Below, piece after piece: positions 53,670 to 61,487 of a stretch of DNA of 64,000 nt. A program made the translations under genes and the position numbers. The stretch spans positions 248,001 through 312,000 of the forward strand of contig NZ_JAQMWQ010000002.1 in the NCBI RefSeq assembly GCF_030403775.1. The letters are read 5' to 3'. The notes below the pieces were generated by a model. That model saw nothing but the letters and a program-made list of their open reading frames with translations, was not told the DNA's origin and ran no database searches. How positions within the stretch are numbered: position 1 is the first letter of the stretch; the number at the start of each line of letters is the position of its first letter. This stretch comes from Paenibacillus sp. BSR1-1. GTDB taxonomy: Bacteria > Bacillota > Bacilli > Bacillales > Cytobacillaceae.

Positions 53670-54016
53670 GAAAAGAGGGTGATGGGCACTGTGGCGGGTT
53701 GAGAGTGCCCGTGATGATGTAAAAAGGAGGATGACGGGCATTGTGGCGGGTTCAGAGTGCCCATGAAGGTTTCAAAAAGAGTGTGCCGGTCACTGTGGTG
53801 GGTTGAGAGTGCCCATGAAGGTTTCAAAAAGAGTGTGCCGGTCACTGTGGTGGGTTGAGAGTGCCCGTGAAGATTTCAAAAAGAGTGTGCCGGTCACTGT
53901 GGTGGGTTGAGAGTGCCCGTGAAGGTTTCAAAAAGAGTGTGCCGGTCACTGTGGCGGGTTCAGAGCTCCCGTGAAGGGGTCAAGAAGAGGGGGAAGGGCA
54001 TTGTGGGAAGTTGAGG
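53632..54016. repeat. 52-bp tandem repeat, about 7.4 units
   Basis: Units start with GGGCACTGTG or its variants at 53632, 53684, 53736, 53788, 53840, 53892, 53944 and 53996: exactly 52 bases each time. Each begins with a terminator-like hairpin (GGGCACT/AGTGCCC); units 4-7 carry GGTCACT and have a mismatched stem. Units 4 to 6 differ by one or two bases, so expansion is recent. 52 is not a multiple of 3, so no constant coding frame. Confidence 0.93.
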
Positions 54017-54106
54017 GATACTATTATCCTTAGAAATATAAGAATACTAAATTCTGAATAATGATGAAATGGCATAAATTCTTTAGTATAGGGAAGGGGT
54101 GAAAAG

Positions 54107-55384
54107 ATGTCTGTTCATGTTGTTGGTACCAGAGAAAATCTGTGGTCAATTTCCAAGCAGTATAATGTTTCTATTCATTCAATTGTTAGTGTTAATGGAT
54201 TAACATCAACATCTCTAGTTCCTGGTCTTGCTCTTTATATTCCAGACAATGCGCTGCCAATCCGTGCTTATCGTATAAAGACGGGTGATTACCCATGGAA
54301 ATTGGCCCAGGCATTTAACTCTAATCTTACCTTGATGAGTGCTGCTAATCCGGGAATAGATCTCAATCACCTTCGAGTCGGCCAGATCATCAAAATACCC
54401 GCAAACATATTTTTGGAAATTACTACTCTAGGGTTTTTGGTACCTTCAGCAGAGCCGGCAACCCTTTCGATATTAGATTCATTATCCAGTCAGTTAACCT
54501 ATTTAGCGATTGTGAATTATACTTTTACAGATGAGGGTTTTGCTTTTATGGAAACTGACGATTCTGCCATTATTGCTAAATGCAATCAAGTAAGCATTAC
54601 ACCATTATTAATGATTCGAAACTTTACGGCCAAGGGGTTTAGTGCGGAGCTGGCAGGAAAGGTACTTGGAAATTCAACCTATCGACAGAATTTAGTCACA
54701 AGCATCGTCAATCTCACAACAACTAGAGGGTTTGGCGGTGTAAGCCTTGACCTGGAATTCATCCCACCGGCAAATCGTAAAGATTTTAATTTGTTTTTAA
54801 TAGAATTAAAGAAACAACTGGGCGGATTAATTTTACAAGTAAACGTTCATGCCAAAACAGCGGATTTACCGACCAATCGGATTGTCGGAGCTTATGATTA
54901 TGCAGCCATTGGCAATGCGGTTGATCTTATGGCGGTTATGACGCTCGATTATGGTTATCCTGGCGGCCCGCCCGACCCAATCTCTCCAATTGGATGGGTT
55001 GAACAAGTGATAAACTACGCTCTAACTAAAATAAACCCAGGGAAAATGCTAATCGCCATGGCATTATATGGGTATGATAAAGTGGTCACTACAAAGGAAA
55101 CGAAGGGATTATCAGTGCTTGCTGCACAAAATCAGGCGATACTAAATGGAACATCTATTCAATTTGATGATCCGGCTAAATCACCATGGTATCGTTATTG
55201 GAGCGGCACGAACGAACATATAGTTTGGTTTGAAGACATACGCAGCTATATTGAAAAGTATAACCTTATGGATATTTACCATTTAGCTGGCACAACTTAC
55301 TGGCAAATCAGTCTGCCGGCACCTCAGAATTGGGCCTATGTAAGGAATAATATAAGAGTGGTAAAGAATAGAAATAACCAGTGA
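54107..55384 (+). CDS. LysM-GH18 spore cortex-lytic-type protein (YaaH/SleL-like)
   Basis: The 425-residue protein has two N-terminal LysM domains (about 2-47, 52-98: VHVVGTRENLWSISKQYNVS; YRIKTGDYPWKLAQAFN) for peptidoglycan binding and a glycoside hydrolase family 18 domain (about 105-415) with FGGVSLDLEF as catalytic DxE region and YGYPGGPPDPISPIGWV. Close in plan to Bacillus YaaH/SleL/YdhD N-acetylglucosaminidases of spore germination. No signal peptide, as usual for those coat proteins. GGGGTG precedes the ATG. Confidence 0.88.
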   Translation: MSVHVVGTRENLWSISKQYNVSIHSIVSVNGLTSTSLVPGLALYIPDNALPIRAYRIKTGDYPWKLAQAFNSNLTLMSAANPGIDLNHLRVGQIIKIPANIFLEITTLGFLVPSAEPATLSILDSLSSQLTYLAIVNYTFTDEGFAFMETDDSAIIAKCNQVSITPLLMIRNFTAKGFSAELAGKVLGNSTYRQNLVTSIVNLTTTRGFGGVSLDLEFIPPANRKDFNLFLIELKKQLGGLILQVNVHAKTADLPTNRIVGAYDYAAIGNAVDLMAVMTLDYGYPGGPPDPISPIGWVEQVINYALTKINPGKMLIAMALYGYDKVVTTKETKGLSVLAAQNQAILNGTSIQFDDPAKSPWYRYWSGTNEHIVWFEDIRSYIEKYNLMDIYHLAGTTYWQISLPAPQNWAYVRNNIRVVKNRNNQ

Positions 55385-55410
55385 CTGGAAAACAAAAATC
55401 ATGCAAAAGA

Positions 55411-55445
55411 AAATGCGAGGGATCAATTGACTCTCGCATTTTTCT
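55411..55445. terminator. Bidirectional terminator
   Basis: AAATGCGAG/CTCGCATTT stem with TTTTC, between convergent genes. Confidence 0.8.
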
Positions 55446-55456
55446 TTTGTACTTGT

Positions 55457-55948
55457 TTATGGTTTTAACAAGATTGATAATATTCGGCCTTGTAAGGAAG
55501 CATTTGTTTTAGAATTTACTAAGTGGTTGACCTGTTGGCAAAAATTAGCAAGTAGTTCTTCGCCAATTTCTTTATGCGTGATTTCCCTTCCGCGAAAACG
55601 GACGCTTACCTTTACATAATACCCTTTTGTTAAGAAGGAAATCGCGCTTTTTACCTTTGTTTGAAAGTCATTTTCACCTATTGTGATGGACATCCGAATT
55701 TCTTTAGTTTCGATTGTTTGCTGATTCTGTTTGCTCTGCTTTTCTTTTTTCTGTAGCTCAAATTTGTATTTACCGCCATCTAAAATCTTACAAACTGGCG
55801 GGTCGGACGCACTGATTTGGATAAGATCCAATCCCAATTCACTCGCCATGTTAAGCGCTTGAACGGTAGGTAAAACTTGTTGACCGCTTTCTGATACGAG
55901 TCTCACTTCTTTTGATTGAATCGCATCATTCATAATAATTTTTTTAAT
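55457..55948 (-). CDS. infC: Translation initiation factor IF-3 paralog with probable ATT start
   Basis: The 163-residue protein has both IF-3 domains: NDAIQSKEVRLVSESGQQVL and KYKFELQKKEKQSKQNQQ then ETKEIRMSITIGENDFQTK and FRGREITHKEIG. The first ATG (55933) lies 23 bases from its GGAGGG site, but ATT at 55948 is 8 bases from it and restores the usual N-terminal length. IF-3 genes are known for ATT/ATA starts that allow autocontrol. No rpmI-rplT follow, and the sequence diverges from housekeeping IF-3, so this is an extra copy. Confidence 0.88.
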   Translation of the reverse strand: MKKIIMNDAIQSKEVRLVSESGQQVLPTVQALNMASELGLDLIQISASDPPVCKILDGGKYKFELQKKEKQSKQNQQTIETKEIRMSITIGENDFQTKVKSAISFLTKGYYVKVSVRFRGREITHKEIGEELLANFCQQVNHLVNSKTNASLQGRILSILLKP

Positions 55949-56017
55949 AAAACAATCCCTCCATTTAGGAAAAATACGATTATTACATATTATGTTAAAT
56001 CCACGGGGAAGTGCTAA

Positions 56018-56072
56018 GGGGACGGTTCTCGTGGTTTAAATTAGACTAATTTAGACCACAAGAACCGTCCCC
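56018..56072. repeat. GGGGACGGTTCT inverted repeat, full copy
   Basis: Two 27-bp arms (56018-56044 and 56046-56072) with two mismatches and a one-base loop, beginning GGGGACGGTTCTCGTGG. No coding content. Degenerate relatives at 34769, 44006, 58697 and 63668. Confidence 0.85.
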
Positions 56073-56085
56073 CTGGCTCTCGACT

Positions 56086-56241
56086 TTATTCTTTTTTTAA
56101 TCTTCCTGCTTTTTTGGCTGCCTCTTTTAAGATGACTTCGATTTGGGCGTTTACACTCCTGATTTCATCTTCCGCCCATTTCTCAAGCACTTCATATAAT
56201 TTTGGGTCAATCCGGAGCGGAAATGATTTTCTTTTACTCAT
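56086..56241 (-). CDS. Ribbon-helix-helix (Arc-type) protein of 51 residues
   Basis: The frame reads [20 protein letters not shown], then [20 protein letters not shown], ending AGRLKKE: an N-terminal beta strand and two helices of the Arc/MetJ fold (SVNAQIE is the classic pattern). It begins 14 bases after the SPFH gene, so both are on one transcript. It is a likely DNA-binding autoregulator of that operon; a palindrome lies upstream of the operon (57138-57167). Confidence 0.75.
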   Translation of the reverse strand: MSKRKSFPLRIDPKLYEVLEKWAEDEIRSVNAQIEVILKEAAKKAGRLKKE

Positions 56242-56254
56242 TTAGTACACAACC

Positions 56255-57115
56255 TTAATAAATGCTTCCTGTATTGATGATGGGCTGCGTTCCTTTCTCG
56301 GAAACGATTGCTACCATTAAGTTATTCACCATCTGAGCTTTTTTCTCCTCATCCAACTCCACAATTTCCTGCTCCGCTAGCTGGTCAATTGCAGCCTTTA
56401 CAAGACCTACGGCACCATCGACAATGACTTTTCGTGCTGATAAAACAGCTTGTGCCTGCTGTCTTTGAAGCATGGCAGAGGCGATTTCCGAAGAATACGC
56501 AAGATGCATGATCCGTGCCTCGATCACATCGACACCCGCAACCTCTAGTCTTTTTTGTAAATCCGATACGAGTACATCTGCGACTTCATCACTATTTTGG
56601 CGAAGGGTCAGCGTGTTCTCTGTAGTTCCGAACGAATCATAGGCATAGGTGCTGGCAATATGACGTATACCGGTTTCGCTTTGGATTTGAATGAAATTTT
56701 TATAGTTTTCCACATCAAAAAGGGCTTTTGCGGCATCTCTCACTTTATAGACCACTACAGCAGCAATTTCAATTGGATTTCCTTCTAAATCATTGACCTT
56801 AAGCTTCTCACTGTTAAAATTGGTAACCCGTAAAGAAACACTTCGTTTGAAGGTGAAGGGAATGGTTGCCCATAACCCTTGGTCTCTAATGACACCCAGA
56901 TAGGTTCCAAAGAACGTTAATACCTTGGCTTCGTTTGGCTGAACAACGGTTAAACTTGTCGCAATAATGAGACCTATAAGAACAACAAATACTCCACCTG
57001 CTTTTCCAGGAATATCTGTTCCAGTTACCAGTAAATAAACTCCGAAAATAATACACAATAACGCCAGGATTAGTGCGGCAAAACCATTCATTTTAAAAAC
57101 GGATTTTTCTCTCAT
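56255..57115 (-). CDS. SPFH/band-7 domain membrane protein
   Basis: The 286-residue protein has two N-terminal helices (FAALILALLCIIFGVYLLVTG; GGVFVVLIGLIIATSLTVV) and a band-7/SPFH domain (VVQPNEAKVLTFFGTYLGVI...RVTNFNSEKLKVNDLEGNP...VDVIEARIMHLAYSSEIAS...RQQAQAVLSARKVIVDGA). SPFH proteins organise membrane microdomains. GGAGGG precedes ATG 57115; the in-frame ATG further up lies in the operator region and is not used. Confidence 0.85.
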   Translation of the reverse strand: MREKSVFKMNGFAALILALLCIIFGVYLLVTGTDIPGKAGGVFVVLIGLIIATSLTVVQPNEAKVLTFFGTYLGVIRDQGLWATIPFTFKRSVSLRVTNFNSEKLKVNDLEGNPIEIAAVVVYKVRDAAKALFDVENYKNFIQIQSETGIRHIASTYAYDSFGTTENTLTLRQNSDEVADVLVSDLQKRLEVAGVDVIEARIMHLAYSSEIASAMLQRQQAQAVLSARKVIVDGAVGLVKAAIDQLAEQEIVELDEEKKAQMVNNLMVAIVSEKGTQPIINTGSIY

Positions 57116-57137
57116 ACGTTTCCCTCCCTGAGTAAAG

Positions 57138-57167
57138 TGATATGAAAGTGATATCACATTTATATCA
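57138..57167. promoter_or_regulatory. Palindromic operator before SPFH-RHH operon
   Basis: A 30-bp symmetric site: outer TGATAT/ATATCA around a perfect GTGATATCAC core (57148-57157), centred 37 bases before the SPFH ATG. Fits binding by a dimeric regulator such as the RHH protein encoded downstream. Confidence 0.65.
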
Positions 57168-57202
57168 TATTGCATTTGTTAAAAAAAGTAAATTAATATT
57201 TA

Positions 57203-57388
57203 TTGAATTGGCTTTGTTAAAGACTATTGTTGATTTTTAACACTGTTGATTGGAGCGGAAGGCGCGAAGACACGGGGCAGGGGAGACCCCGGAGGCGCCA
57301 AAGCGCCGAGGAGGCTCCCCGGCACGCCCGCGAACCGCTCGCGCCTGGAGCGCAAATCAACAACCAAGTTTAACAGAGCCATTCAATA
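57203..57388. mobile_element. GC-rich MITE-like element
   Basis: Ends are inverted: GGCTTTGTTAAA (57210-57221) against TTTAACAGAGCC (57369-57380), extended on both sides by ATTGAAT/ATTCAAT. The interior is a GC-rich long hairpin (GGAGCGGAAGGCGCGAAG ... CGCGCCTGGAGCGCAAATC). This class of hairpin is scattered in many Bacillaceae genomes. No transposase is encoded; it would need one in trans. Confidence 0.7.
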
Positions 57389-57408
57389 ATACGAAAATCA
57401 ATAATGAA

Positions 57409-57452
57409 GAAGGGCCGCTATCCTAAATTAGGAAAAGCGGCCCTTCATTTTT
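57409..57452. terminator. Hairpin terminator of permease gene
   Basis: GAAGGGCCGCT/AGCGGCCCTTC 11-bp stem with inner TCCTAA/TTAGGA pairing, 17 bases after the permease stop. Confidence 0.85.
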
Positions 57453-57468
57453 AGTGGGTTACCGTTTG

Positions 57469-58620
57469 TTAAATAATGTTTAGAAATTTCAAGATTACAT
57501 ACTGAATAAGTGCGAAAATCGCCAAAAAGGAAAAATTATAAATACTAAATTTGATTAAATATTGCTTAGCCTCACTTGGATTTGACTGAATAAACAGTTT
57601 GTAAGAGATGACGCTGGCGAGAGAAGCAATCAGTGTTCCCAGCCCTCCGATATTGACTCCCAGTAACAAAGGTTTCCAGTCCGTTGTGAAGTTCGAAAGC
57701 AGGATGGAGGCAGGTACATTACTGATTATTTGGCTGAAAAATATGGAACTGAAATAGACAGAAGCAGGATTCTTTAAGCTTGTTCCAGCAAAGGTTTGTA
57801 CAGCCTCTGAATGAGATATATTTCCTATAAATATAAAAAAACAAATAAAGGTTACTAACAGCAAATAATCAATTTTAAGTAATACTTTTGCATTTAATAA
57901 AAATGAAATCATCAAAGTGATTATGAATGCGATTTGATTAGGGATGATTCCAAAAATAGAGGCAATAATGACGCCAAGAACCAGTCCCCAAACCAATGCT
58001 TTTTTCCAATCCGCTATTGTAACGGGAGTAAGGTCTACTTTTAGTTCACTCCCCCGAAGCCTATGAATGAAAAAATAGAGAGAACTGACCCCGAGAATAG
58101 CCATGAATAGGACGGTGGAGAAAAAGGGCATAGGCGTAATGCCAAAATAGGAATAGATAAACAAATTTTGCGGGTTTCCCATTGGTGTCAGGCTGCTGCC
58201 GATATTGGCAGCGACAGTCTGGAGGATCACCGTCTCCATCATAGGCATATTTGTTTTTCTGCTGATAACAAGGGTCAATGGCACAAAAGTCAATAACGCT
58301 ACATCATTTGTAACGATCATCGAACTAAAAAAACAAAGCAAAATCAGGATTGCTGAAACGGATTTACTATTCTTGCTTTTATTTAAAAAACTAATCGCCA
58401 ATTTGTCTAATATCTTTAATTCTTCTAACGCCTTAATCACCAGCATTAAGTTGAAAAGACAAACCAAAACATGGAAATTAATATACTCCAGTTTTGGAGC
58501 TTGAATGAAACAGCTTGCAGCTGCAAGTATAATAGAAATAGAAAAGACGAGGTCTTTTTTTAAAAAGCGAAACGATAGAGATAATTTATATTTTTGTTTA
58601 ATAACAACAGATTCTTTTAT
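57469..58620 (-). CDS. ArsB/SLC13-like anion permease, probable ATA start
   Basis: The protein has about 10 helices and the ion-transporter motif MIVTNDVALLTFVPLTLVIS plus IGSSLTPMGNPQNLF, typical of the ArsB/NhaD/CitM-like superfamily. The first TTG in frame (58467) would cut off two helices. The reading frame is open up to 58620, where ATA follows GGCGGTGAT at the right distance and gives MKESVVIKQKYKL..., 383 residues. ATA is either a true rare start or an ATG lost by mutation. The anion carried is unknown. Confidence 0.7.
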   Translation of the reverse strand: MKESVVIKQKYKLSLSFRFLKKDLVFSISIILAAASCFIQAPKLEYINFHVLVCLFNLMLVIKALEELKILDKLAISFLNKSKNSKSVSAILILLCFFSSMIVTNDVALLTFVPLTLVISRKTNMPMMETVILQTVAANIGSSLTPMGNPQNLFIYSYFGITPMPFFSTVLFMAILGVSSLYFFIHRLRGSELKVDLTPVTIADWKKALVWGLVLGVIIASIFGIIPNQIAFIITLMISFLLNAKVLLKIDYLLLVTFICFFIFIGNISHSEAVQTFAGTSLKNPASVYFSSIFFSQIISNVPASILLSNFTTDWKPLLLGVNIGGLGTLIASLASVISYKLFIQSNPSEAKQYLIKFSIYNFSFLAIFALIQYVILKFLNII

Positions 58621-58696
58621 GGTAAATCACCGCCGGAAAATTTCACAACGTTTTGATTCTACCATGAACGTAGCGGAATGGATAGAAAAATTTCGG

Positions 58697-58757
58697 TGCC
58701 ACAGAAACGGTTCCCATGGCTTAAATCTGATTAGTTAAAACCAAGAGAAACGTCTCC
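58697..58757. repeat. GGGGACGGTTCT-family inverted repeat, degenerate copy
   Basis: GAAACGGTTCCCATGGCTT and, on the other arm, ACCAAGAGAAACGTCTCCCC resemble both arms of 56018-56072. It lies between the FAH gene and the permease. Confidence 0.55.
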
Positions 58758-58764
58758 CCAGGCA

Positions 58765-59391
58765 TCATTTTAATTTAATCACACAATCCCCAAGAATTTG
58801 GTTATCCCATTTTAATGACAAATGGTCTCTGTCCATAATTTGGCCGACTCCTTCTGGTGTCCCCGTAAAGATGATGTCACCTTCGTTCAAGCCAAAATGA
58901 TCGGAGGTGAAATCAACGATTGTCTGCAAATCAAAAATCATATTTTTAATATTACCTTGTTGTGCTGTTTCTCCATTTTTAATCATCGTAAAGTCCTTAT
59001 CCATTAATTCGTTAATTCCAGGAAATTTAATAAATTTACTTACCACACCGGAATTTGGAAACCCTTTGGCAAGCAGCCATGGATAGCCTTTTTTCTTTAA
59101 TTCAGCTTGAACATCCCGTAAGGTAAAATCGATGCCAATTCCCATTAAGTCGATCACTTCATCTGCCTTCATGCCTTTCTCGTGTTTTCTTCCAATATAG
59201 ATTACAAGCTCTGTTTCAAAATGGATAGATCCGCGATTTCCTGGCAGATAAATCTCCTGGCCGTTGGCTTCCACAAAGGCATGAGTAGGCTTTGAAAATA
59301 GAAATGGGGAAGTCGGAACCGCATTATTTAATTCTTTTGCATGGGCCGCGTAATTTCGGCCAACACAATAAATGTTTCTAATATGCCTCAT
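58765..59391 (-). CDS. Fumarylacetoacetate hydrolase family enzyme
   Basis: The 208-residue protein has the FAH fold: YCVGRNYAAHAKELNN, ETELVIYIGRKHEKGM with the metal-binding Glu, LMGIGIDFTLRDVQ and GDIIFTGTPEGVGQIMD. FAH enzymes hydrolyse or decarboxylate C-C bonds of dicarboxylates; substrate unknown. GAGGGA stands 6 bases before ATG 59391. The anion permease lies downstream on the same strand. Confidence 0.9.
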   Translation of the reverse strand: MRHIRNIYCVGRNYAAHAKELNNAVPTSPFLFSKPTHAFVEANGQEIYLPGNRGSIHFETELVIYIGRKHEKGMKADEVIDLMGIGIDFTLRDVQAELKKKGYPWLLAKGFPNSGVVSKFIKFPGINELMDKDFTMIKNGETAQQGNIKNMIFDLQTIVDFTSDHFGLNEGDIIFTGTPEGVGQIMDRDHLSLKWDNQILGDCVIKLK

Positions 59392-59465
59392 AATTAATCC
59401 CTCTTTCAAATATTGTATGGATAATACTGCATAAACAATGAAAGTGTATCTTTACTTAAAAAAAT

Positions 59466-59497
59466 GCGCAAGTCCATGTGCGCTCTTATTTTTTTAA
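59466..59497. terminator. Weak bidirectional hairpin between divergent genes
   Basis: GCGCA/TGCGC 5-bp stem with T runs on both strands, between the FAH gene and cwlJ. No gene end calls for it. Confidence 0.4.
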
Positions 59498-59502
59498 CTA
59501 TG

Positions 59503-59531
59503 ACAACATTGTAGGCTTTTTTTCATACTAT
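59503..59531 (+). promoter_or_regulatory. Possible SigE promoter of cwlJ
   Basis: CATACTAT (59524-59531) fits the sigma-E -10 box, with ACAACATT 13 bases upstream as a weak -35. The mother-cell timing suits cwlJ. Confidence 0.5.
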
Positions 59532-59548
59532 ATTTTTGGGGTGATAAA

Positions 59549-59989
59549 ATGCCAAGAGCTAGTTACCGGACTTCGGACGTTGCCTTAATGGCAAGGATGA
59601 TGAGAGCAGAGGCCGAAGGTGAAGGAAAACAGGGAATGTTATATGTTGGAAATGTCATTGTTAATCGTCTTGTAGCAAATTGTTTAGATTTTAAAGGGTT
59701 AAGAACAGTTAACCAAGTTATTTTTCAAGTCCAAGGAGGAAATTTTTCCTTTGAAGCTGTTCAAAAAGGGAATGTATTTTATCAAAGAGCCAGAACTTCT
59801 GAAAAAAGATTAGCACAACAGAATTTGGACTACTGGAGAGATCACCCAGCGAAATTTGCATTATGGTATTTCAATCCACATGCTCCATGTCCTGCAACAT
59901 GGTACGATCAACCAAAATCTGGTCAATTTAAAGAACATTGTTTTTATGAACCAAAACCTGGAACATGTGATAGTGTTTATAGTGGCTAA
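59549..59989 (+). CDS. cwlJ: Spore cortex-lytic enzyme CwlJ
   Basis: The 146-residue hydrolase_2-type enzyme degrades cortex peptidoglycan during germination. MARMMRAEAEGEGKQGMLYV, VNRLVANCLDFKGLRTVNQV, FYQRARTSEKRLAQQNLD and FALWYFNPHAPCPATWYDQP match Bacillus CwlJ closely. There is no signal peptide, as is usual for CwlJ. gerQ, its normal partner, is not adjacent. GGGGTG lies before the ATG. Confidence 0.92.
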   Translation: MPRASYRTSDVALMARMMRAEAEGEGKQGMLYVGNVIVNRLVANCLDFKGLRTVNQVIFQVQGGNFSFEAVQKGNVFYQRARTSEKRLAQQNLDYWRDHPAKFALWYFNPHAPCPATWYDQPKSGQFKEHCFYEPKPGTCDSVYSG

Positions 59990-60007
59990 AGCTGCTCTAA
60001 TAAATAA

Positions 60008-60039
60008 AAAAGCAGGAAGGAAAACTCCTTCCTGCTTTT
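60008..60039 (+). terminator. Terminator after cwlJ
   Basis: AAAAGCAGGAAGG/CCTTCCTGCTTTT stem. A second weaker hairpin, GGGTGTGC/GTACACCC-like, lies at about 60104-60129; nothing else is seen before the next gene. Confidence 0.85.
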
Positions 60040-60228
60040 CGCACTGCAATTAATTATGGCTGTCTGAAAAGTCATTGTTGAGTTTAACAATTCTTATATT
60101 TTACGGGTGTGCTATTTTTGGTACACCCTATTTGTTTATAATAGGTTATGGTTATTACCCAAGTTTACACAATTTACCTTCAAAATTTTACTCGTGCAAA
60201 ATGAATGTTTGAAAGCGAGGAATTTTTT

Positions 60229-61278
60229 ATGAAAAGAACGCAAGAATTTTTTAGAGGATGTCTTATCGGCGGAGCGATCGGTGACGCTTTGGGCTGGCCG
60301 GTTGAATTTAATAAGCATGACCAAATTGTTCAACAATATGGTCCCAATGGGATTCAAGATTTGCAACTAGTATCGTCTGGGAAAGCCCAAATCACGGATG
60401 ACACGCAAATGACACTTTTCACTGCTGAAGGAATCTTAAGAGCAGAAACTAGAGGCATTCGGAAAGGAATCTGTCATCCACCATCAGTTGTATTCTTTGC
60501 TTATCAAAGGTGGCTGTTGACACAAGGATATCCAAGAATTGATGATTACGAATGGATTTATGATGGCTGGCTGCTTGGTGTTAAAGAACTCCATGCAAGG
60601 AGAGCACCAGGTAATTCATGTTTATCCGCTCTATTAAACAGAAAGCATGGGACGATTGAAGAACCCATTAATAATAGTAAAGGCTGTGGAGGAGTCATGC
60701 GAGTTGTTCCAATTGGACTTTTTTGTCTGAAAGAAAGAGCTTTCGATATGGCAGCTGATTGTGCCGCCTTAACTCATGGACATCCATCAGGTTATTTATC
60801 AGCAGGCGCCCTTGCATCCATAGTCGCTTCCATTATTGAAGGAGCAGATATCCTTACTGCCGTCAAACAAAGCATTATGGAACTGAAAACCAAAGAACAC
60901 CATGAGGAATGCACAAGGATTTTAGAGAAGGCACTGGACTTAGTAGTAAAAAGTGACCTTTCTGATTATGAGGCTATCTCTCAACTTGGAGAAGGCTGGG
61001 TGGGGGAAGAAGCATTAGCGGTTTCTGTATATTGTGCTTTGAAATACAATAGTGATTTTAAGAAAGCAATTGTAGCTGCCGTTAACCACAATGGGGACAG
61101 TGATAGTACCGGTGCCATCACAGGGAATATTCTTGGAGCCTATTTGGGACTTAATAAAATCCCAGCAGACTGGGTAGAGAAGGTTGAATTGAATGATATC
61201 ATCATCCAAGTTGCGGATGATTTACTTACAGGGCATCAAGAAACAGATGAATGGTGGAATCGCTATCCTGGTTATTAA
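60229..61278 (+). CDS. ADP-ribosylglycohydrolase family protein
   Basis: The 349-residue ARH/DraG-type enzyme removes ADP-ribose from proteins or nucleotides. Mg-binding motifs are visible: GGAIGDALGWPVEF near the start, ITDDTQMTLFTAEGIL (DDT), and NHNGDSDSTGAITGN (DSDSTG). GCGAGGAA precedes ATG 60229. It is alone, with no toxin such as DarT next to it. Confidence 0.9.
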   Translation: MKRTQEFFRGCLIGGAIGDALGWPVEFNKHDQIVQQYGPNGIQDLQLVSSGKAQITDDTQMTLFTAEGILRAETRGIRKGICHPPSVVFFAYQRWLLTQGYPRIDDYEWIYDGWLLGVKELHARRAPGNSCLSALLNRKHGTIEEPINNSKGCGGVMRVVPIGLFCLKERAFDMAADCAALTHGHPSGYLSAGALASIVASIIEGADILTAVKQSIMELKTKEHHEECTRILEKALDLVVKSDLSDYEAISQLGEGWVGEEALAVSVYCALKYNSDFKKAIVAAVNHNGDSDSTGAITGNILGAYLGLNKIPADWVEKVELNDIIIQVADDLLTGHQETDEWWNRYPGY

Positions 61279-61487
61279 AACCCATGATTAAATCTTGATG
61301 AGAAAGTCTTATTCGAACCGTATTTCACATATATTCATATTAACTTAGAGCTCTAAGGAAAAAACAATAGCTGGCCAGCTTAACGTGTCTAACTGCATGA
61401 GGAACCGATAAGCCATGTCTTACCCTGCAAAAATGACCCTATTCTTTACAAAATCACGTTTTCACACTTGTGAGGAGGGAAATTTTT

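Noticed and set aside
53648-53845. Minus-strand open frame across the 52-bp repeat
   Set aside because: It is open by chance in the repeat; a 52-base period changes frame each unit and no start signal exists.
53632-54016. CRISPR array
   Set aside because: Repeat units are contiguous with no unique spacers; the whole 52-bp period is conserved and no cas genes are present.
60205-60228. Upstream ATG start of the ADP-ribosylglycohydrolase gene
   Set aside because: The frame there encodes the binding-site region; the family begins at MKRTQEFFRGC.
60229-61278. DarT-DarG or similar toxin-antitoxin system
   Set aside because: The protein is ARH/DraG type, not a macrodomain antitoxin, and no ADP-ribosyltransferase toxin is adjacent.
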